A stretch of 64,000 bases of DNA from Chondrosia reniformis. Its lineage: Eukaryota; Porifera; Demospongiae; Chondrillida; Chondrillidae. Positions 59,107-64,000 of this stretch are shown here, piece after piece (the stretch's first letter is position 1; each line of letters starts with the position of its first letter). Position numbers and translations under genes: made by a program. Where the stretch lies: assembly GCA_947172415.1 (NCBI GenBank), contig OX359190.1, forward strand, positions 496,001 through 560,000, read 5' to 3'. The notes beneath the pieces were generated by a model that saw nothing but the letters and a program-made list of their open reading frames with translations, did not search any database and had not been told where the DNA came from.

Positions 59107-60297
59107 AACTATAATTTTAAGTACTATTTTGTACTATATAGAGATAATTGCGTAATATTATATATGGCCGACCGTTAGAAGGTGTATGTAACGATAAAAT
59201 AAATTCGATACTATATCTGAAAATCTAGAAGACTTTCTAAATTTTATTATACATTGGAAAATGCACTGTGTAGGACTTGATTGTTATTGAAGCACTATCT
59301 ATCCATATTTAATATATGGATCTGGTTAAAGTGAAATTTTGTCAATCGACGGCCAACGAAACTGCAAAGAAAAAAAGTTGGACCATACCGAACGCTACCA
59401 TCCACGACGCTCAGAGGCCGGGATCGGTGGTAACGCTCTGCCGAGTTGAGCTTTGGGTGTCACTTGCGTGAGAAGAACCAGTTCTTCTCGATATGGCCGA
59501 CTCATATGAATCCTAAGATATCAGATGCCAATCCCACATTACGTGGAACCCCCCCGAAATCCGGATTATTGGTGAGCACGTCTCTATGGCACCAACCGAT
59601 TAGGAGACAGCTTCAGAGTCTAAGCGCTACCAACCTCTATGGGAACCGCAACCACCATAGAGATGTGTCCAGGTAGGCCTACTATATAAGGTTTTTCGCT
59701 TCTATTTATATGAAGTTTTGTCCAAAGAAAACGGTTGTGGTTGGGGCTTTTTTTATATATTTCTCGTTATTTCCAGATCGGTGAACTCTTTCAAGCAAGT
59801 TTAAAGACATAGGGAGTATTTGTGGTTCATCTGAAAACTGCGGAAAGCGGAAATTATCCTGTAAGTGTCTTGATGGGCCGAGGAGAACGACTTTTCTGAT
59901 CCCAATTATTTTCGAGAAATCGTCAATTTATTCCACTCTAATTCTAGATCAGTAAATGGTTCCAAGCAATTTTACACACATACGCAGTATTTCCAATACA
60001 TTTCAAAACTGTGGCAAATGGGTAAAAGCCTGTATGTGTCTTGGTGGAGGGAGGAGAGCGACTTTTCATGATACAGAAAACTGGATATAGTGCGAGGACC
60101 GATATTTATCGCCTTGACGATATTAATGTTTATGATCGATATTGCAACTGACCCGGCTGTATGAATTACTCTAAGTCTAATTCCAAACTTACGTTTTAGC
60201 GTATATAAATATATTCTAATTTCTAGATATATGTTAAATAATGTTTTTAAAGGAAACTGTAACTCCAAAAATATTTTAAATTATTCTTTCTAAACGT
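59107..60297 (+). repeat. Core element, copy 7 (1191 bp)
   Basis: It has the AAAT insertion, and TGTAGGACTTG shared only with copy 8. GAACTCTTTC is shared with copies 3 and 4. Confidence 0.95.
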
Positions 60298-61446
60298 AAA
60301 TGTATTGTGAGAGAGAGGGAAAAGATGAACATACATTATAAACTTCAAAAACGTTTTACAAATGTTTCATACATGCCTGTGAATGCTGACTTCACGTATT
60401 AGTCTCATATGTTAGTGATTGATAGAGTTACAGCAATAAATGTACATTAAATTCTTGTATACAAAATTAATGTATGGTGAGAGATAGGGCAAATTTAAAG
60501 TTGCATCTAAATTTCAAAAACACGTTAGATATACTCCCTAGGTGACTGTCAAAGCTGACACAAAGTCCCAGCTTCATATATGTCAATTTGGTAGAGTTAC
60601 AGCCCTCAATGTACAATAAATTCTTGTATACAAAGTTAATGTATGGTGAGAGATAGGGCAAATTTTAAGTTGCATCAAAATTTCAAAAACACATTGGATA
60701 TACTCCATAGGTGACTATGAAAGCTGACACAAAGTCCCAGCTTCATATAAGTCAATTTGGTAGAGTTACAGCCCTCAATGTACATTAAATTCTTGTATAC
60801 AAAATTAATGTATGGTGAGAGATAGGGCAAATTTAAAGTTGCATCAAAATTTAAAAAACACATTGGATATACTCCATAGGTGACTATGAAAGCTGACACA
60901 AAGTCCCAGCTTCATATAAGTCAATTTGGTAGAGTTACAGCCCTCAATGTACATTAAATTCTTGTATACAAAATTAATGTATGGTGAGAGATAGGCAAAT
61001 TTAAAGTTTCATCAAAATTTCAAAAACACATTAGATATACTCCCTAGGTGACTGTGAAAGCTGACACAATGTCCCAGCTTCATATAAGTCAATTTGGTAG
61101 AGTTACAGCCCTCAATGTACATTAAATTCTTGTATACAAAATCAATGTATGGTGAGAGATAGGGCAAATTTAAAGTTGCATCAAAATTTAAAAAACACAT
61201 TGGATATACTCCATAGGTGACTGTGAAAGCTGACACAAAGTCCCAGCTTCATATATGTCAATTTGATAGAGTTACAGCCCTCAATGTACAATAAATTCTT
61301 ATATACAAAGTTAATGTATGGTGAGAGATAAGGCAAATTTTAAGTTGCATCAAAATTTCAAAAACACATTGGACATACTCCATAGGTGACTGTGAATGCT
61401 GACACAAAGTCACAGCTTCATATCTTTCCATTTGATAGAGTTACAG
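60298..61446 (+). repeat. 169-bp satellite array 7 (about 7 monomers)
   Basis: The shortest array. The unit before core 8 lacks the T-run insertion but keeps the junction-type ATTGGACATACTCC. Confidence 0.95.
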
Positions 61447-62637
61447 AACTATAATTTTAAGTACTATTTTGTACTATATAGAGATAATTGCGTAATATTA
61501 TATATGGCCGACCGTTAGAAGGTGTATGTAACGATAAAATAAATTCGATACTATATCTGAAAATCTAGAAGACTTTCTAAATTTTATTATACATTGGAAA
61601 ATGCACTGTGTAGGACTTGATTGTTATTGAAGCACTATCTATCCATATTTAATATATGGATCTGGTTAAAGTGAAATTTTGTCAATCGACGGCCAACGAA
61701 ACTGCAAAGAAAAAAAGTTGGACCATACCGAACGCTACCATCCACGACGCTCAGAGGCCGGGATCGGTGGTAACGCTCTGCCGAGTTGAGCTTTGGGTGT
61801 CACTTGCGTGAGAAGAACCAGTTCTTCTCGATATGGCCGACTCATATGAATCCTAAGATATCAGATGCCAATCCCACATTACGTGGAACCCCCCCGAAAT
61901 CCGGATTATTGGTGAGCACGTCTCTATGGCACCAACCGATTAGGAGACAGCTTCAGAGTCTAAGCGCTACCAACCTCTATGGGAACCGCAACCACCATAG
62001 AGATGTGTCCAGGTAGGCCTACTATATAAGGTTTTTCGCTTCTATTTATATGAAGTTTTGTCCAAAGAAAACGGTTGTGGTTGGGGCTTTTTTTATATAT
62101 TTCTCGTTATTTCCAGATCGTTGAACTGTTTCAAGCAAGTTTAAAGACATAGGGAGTATTTGTGGTTCATCTGAAAACTGCGGAAAGCGGAAATTATCCT
62201 GTAAGTGTCTTGATGGGCTGAGGAGAACGACTTTTCTGATCCCAATTATTTTCGAGAAATCGTCAATTTATTCCACTCTAATTCTAGATCAGTAAATGGT
62301 TCCAAGCAATTTTACACACATACGCAGTATTTCCAATACATTTCAAAACTGTGGCAAATCGGTAAAAGCCTGTATGTGTCTTGGTGGAGGGAGGAGAGCG
62401 ACTTTTCATGATACAGAAAACTGGATATAGTGCGAGGACCGATATTTATCGCCTTGACGATATTAATGTTTATGATCGATATTGCAACTGACCCGGCTGT
62501 ATGAATTACTCTAAGTCTAATTCCAAACTTACGTTTTAACGTATATAAATATATTCCAATTTCTAGATATATGTTAAATAATGTTTTTAAAGGAAACTGT
62601 AACTCCAAAAATATTTTAAATTATTCTTTCTAAACGT
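61447..62637 (+). repeat. Core element, copy 8 (1191 bp)
   Basis: It has the AAAT insertion and TGTAGGACTTG as in copy 7, and private changes such as GATCGTTGAACTG and GATGGGCTGAGG. Confidence 0.95.
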
Positions 62638-64000
62638 AAATGTATTGTGAGAGAGAGGGAAAAGATGAACATACATTATAAACTTCAAAAACGTTTTAAA
62701 AATGTTTCATACATGCCTGTGAATGCTGACTTCACGTATTAGTCTCATATGTTAGTGATTGATAGAGTTACAGCAATAAATGTACATTAAATTCTTCTAT
62801 ACAAAGTTAATGTACGTATGGTGAGAGATAGGGCAAATTTAAAGTTGCATCAAAATTTAAAAAACACATTGGATATACTCCATAGGTGACTGTGAAAGCT
62901 GACACAAAGTCCCAGCTTCATATAAGTCAATTTGATAGAGTTACAGCCCTCAATGTACATTAAATTCTTGTATACAAAATTAATGTATGGTGAGAGATAG
63001 GGCAAATTTAAAGTTGCATCAAAATTTAAAAAACACATTGGATATACTCCATAGGTGACTGTGAAAGCTGACACAAAGTCCCAGCTTCATATATGTCAAT
63101 TTGGTAGAGTTACAGCCCTCAATGTACAATAAATTCTTGTATACCAAGTTAATGTATGGTGAGAGATAAGGCAAATTTTAAGTTTCATCAAAATTTCAAA
63201 AACACGTTAGATATACTCCCTAGGTGACTGTGAATGCTGACATAAAGTCCCAGCTTCATTTATGTCAATTTGATAGAGTTACAGCCCACAATGTTCATTA
63301 AATTCTTGTATACAAAATTAATGTATGGTGAGAGATAGGGCAAATTTAAAATTTCACCAAAATTTCAAAAACACATTGGATATACTCCCTAGGTGACTGT
63401 GAAAGCTGACACAAAGTGCCAGCTTCATATAAGTCAATTTGGTAGAGTTACAGCCCTCAATGTACATTAAATTCTTGTATACAAAATTAATGTATGGTGA
63501 GAGATAAGGCAAATTTAAAGTTGCATCAAAATTTCAAAAACACATTAGATATACTCCCTAGGTGACTGTGAATGCTGACACAAAGTCCCAGCTTCATATA
63601 TGTCAATTTGATAGAGTTACAGCCCTCAATGTACAATAAATTCTTATATACAAAGTTAATGTATGGTGAGAGATAAGGCAAATTTTAAGTTTCATCAAAA
63701 TTTCAAAAACACATTAGATATACTCCCTAGGTGACTGTGAAAGCTGACACAAAGTCCCAGCTTCATATAAGTCAATTTGGTAGAGTTACAGCCCTCAATG
63801 TACATTAAATTCTTGTATACAAAATTAATGTATGGTGAGAGATAGGGCAAGTTTAAAGTGTCATCAAAATTTCAAAAACACATTGGATATACTCCATAGG
63901 TGACTGTGAAAGCTGACACAAAGTCCCAGCTTCATATAAGTCAATTTGATAGAGTTACAGCCCTCAATGTACAATAAATTCTTATATACAAAGTTAATGT
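62638..64000 (+). repeat. 169-bp satellite array 8 (about 8 monomers, continues beyond the window)
   Basis: Head-to-tail monomers run to the last base, so the array end is not seen. Confidence 0.97.

Noticed and set aside
26630-63074. Many 60-91-codon minus-strand frames in the satellite
   Set aside because: They are the same non-coding monomer read across unit borders, start at non-ATG codons, and change frame every 169 bp.
26000-64000. CRISPR-like regular repeats
   Set aside because: The whole 169-bp unit is repeated with no unique spacers, and the genome is eukaryotic. This is satellite DNA.

Overview
This is nuclear DNA of a multicellular animal. The evidence is a 16-exon dynein-2 intermediate-chain gene (DYNC2I1/WDR60) with short introns and a canonical animal-type tRNA-Asp. 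The strongly AT-rich intergenic sequence and compact introns would suit an early-branching marine invertebrate such as a demosponge. That placement is inference at low confidence.

Layout. (1) 1-15.5 kb is a patchwork of partial tandem duplications of one multi-exon, + strand gene. It encodes mostly coiled-coil segments plus a short LTKVD stretch like a GTPase G4 motif. The same exons recur two to five times, many with stops, single-base frameshifts or lost splice donors, so most copies are decayed. Two insertions are dated by comparing copies: a 486-bp piggyBac-like element with TTAA duplication (4714-5207) and a ~410-bp hairpin-bearing insertion (11394-11804). (2) 15.6-17.2 kb is a junkyard of exon fragments: two VPS35-like exons, two DYNC2I1-derived pieces, palindromes and an orphan first exon. 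(3) 17.5-23.4 kb is DYNC2I1 on the minus strand. All 16 coding exons join in phase to 940 codons plus stop. Its introns are rich in minisatellites. (4) 23477-23548 is tRNA-Asp(GUC), divergent from DYNC2I1. (5) 23.76-64.0 kb is a satellite megablock of a ~169-bp AT-rich monomer. It begins with about three inverted monomers, switches orientation at a GTATAC palindrome, and then runs forward off the window edge. Eight near-identical copies of an unrelated 1187-1194-bp core, all in the same orientation, are embedded at irregular spacing.

The working genes are DYNC2I1 (retrograde intraflagellar transport) and tRNA-Asp. The most unusual structure is the satellite/core composite. The core has hairpin-forming dyads, a TATA-like box, splice-like sites and an internal duplication whose ~171-nt spacing nearly equals the satellite period. 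I do not recognise it, and it may be an undescribed satellite-associated element, non-coding RNA unit or centromere component.
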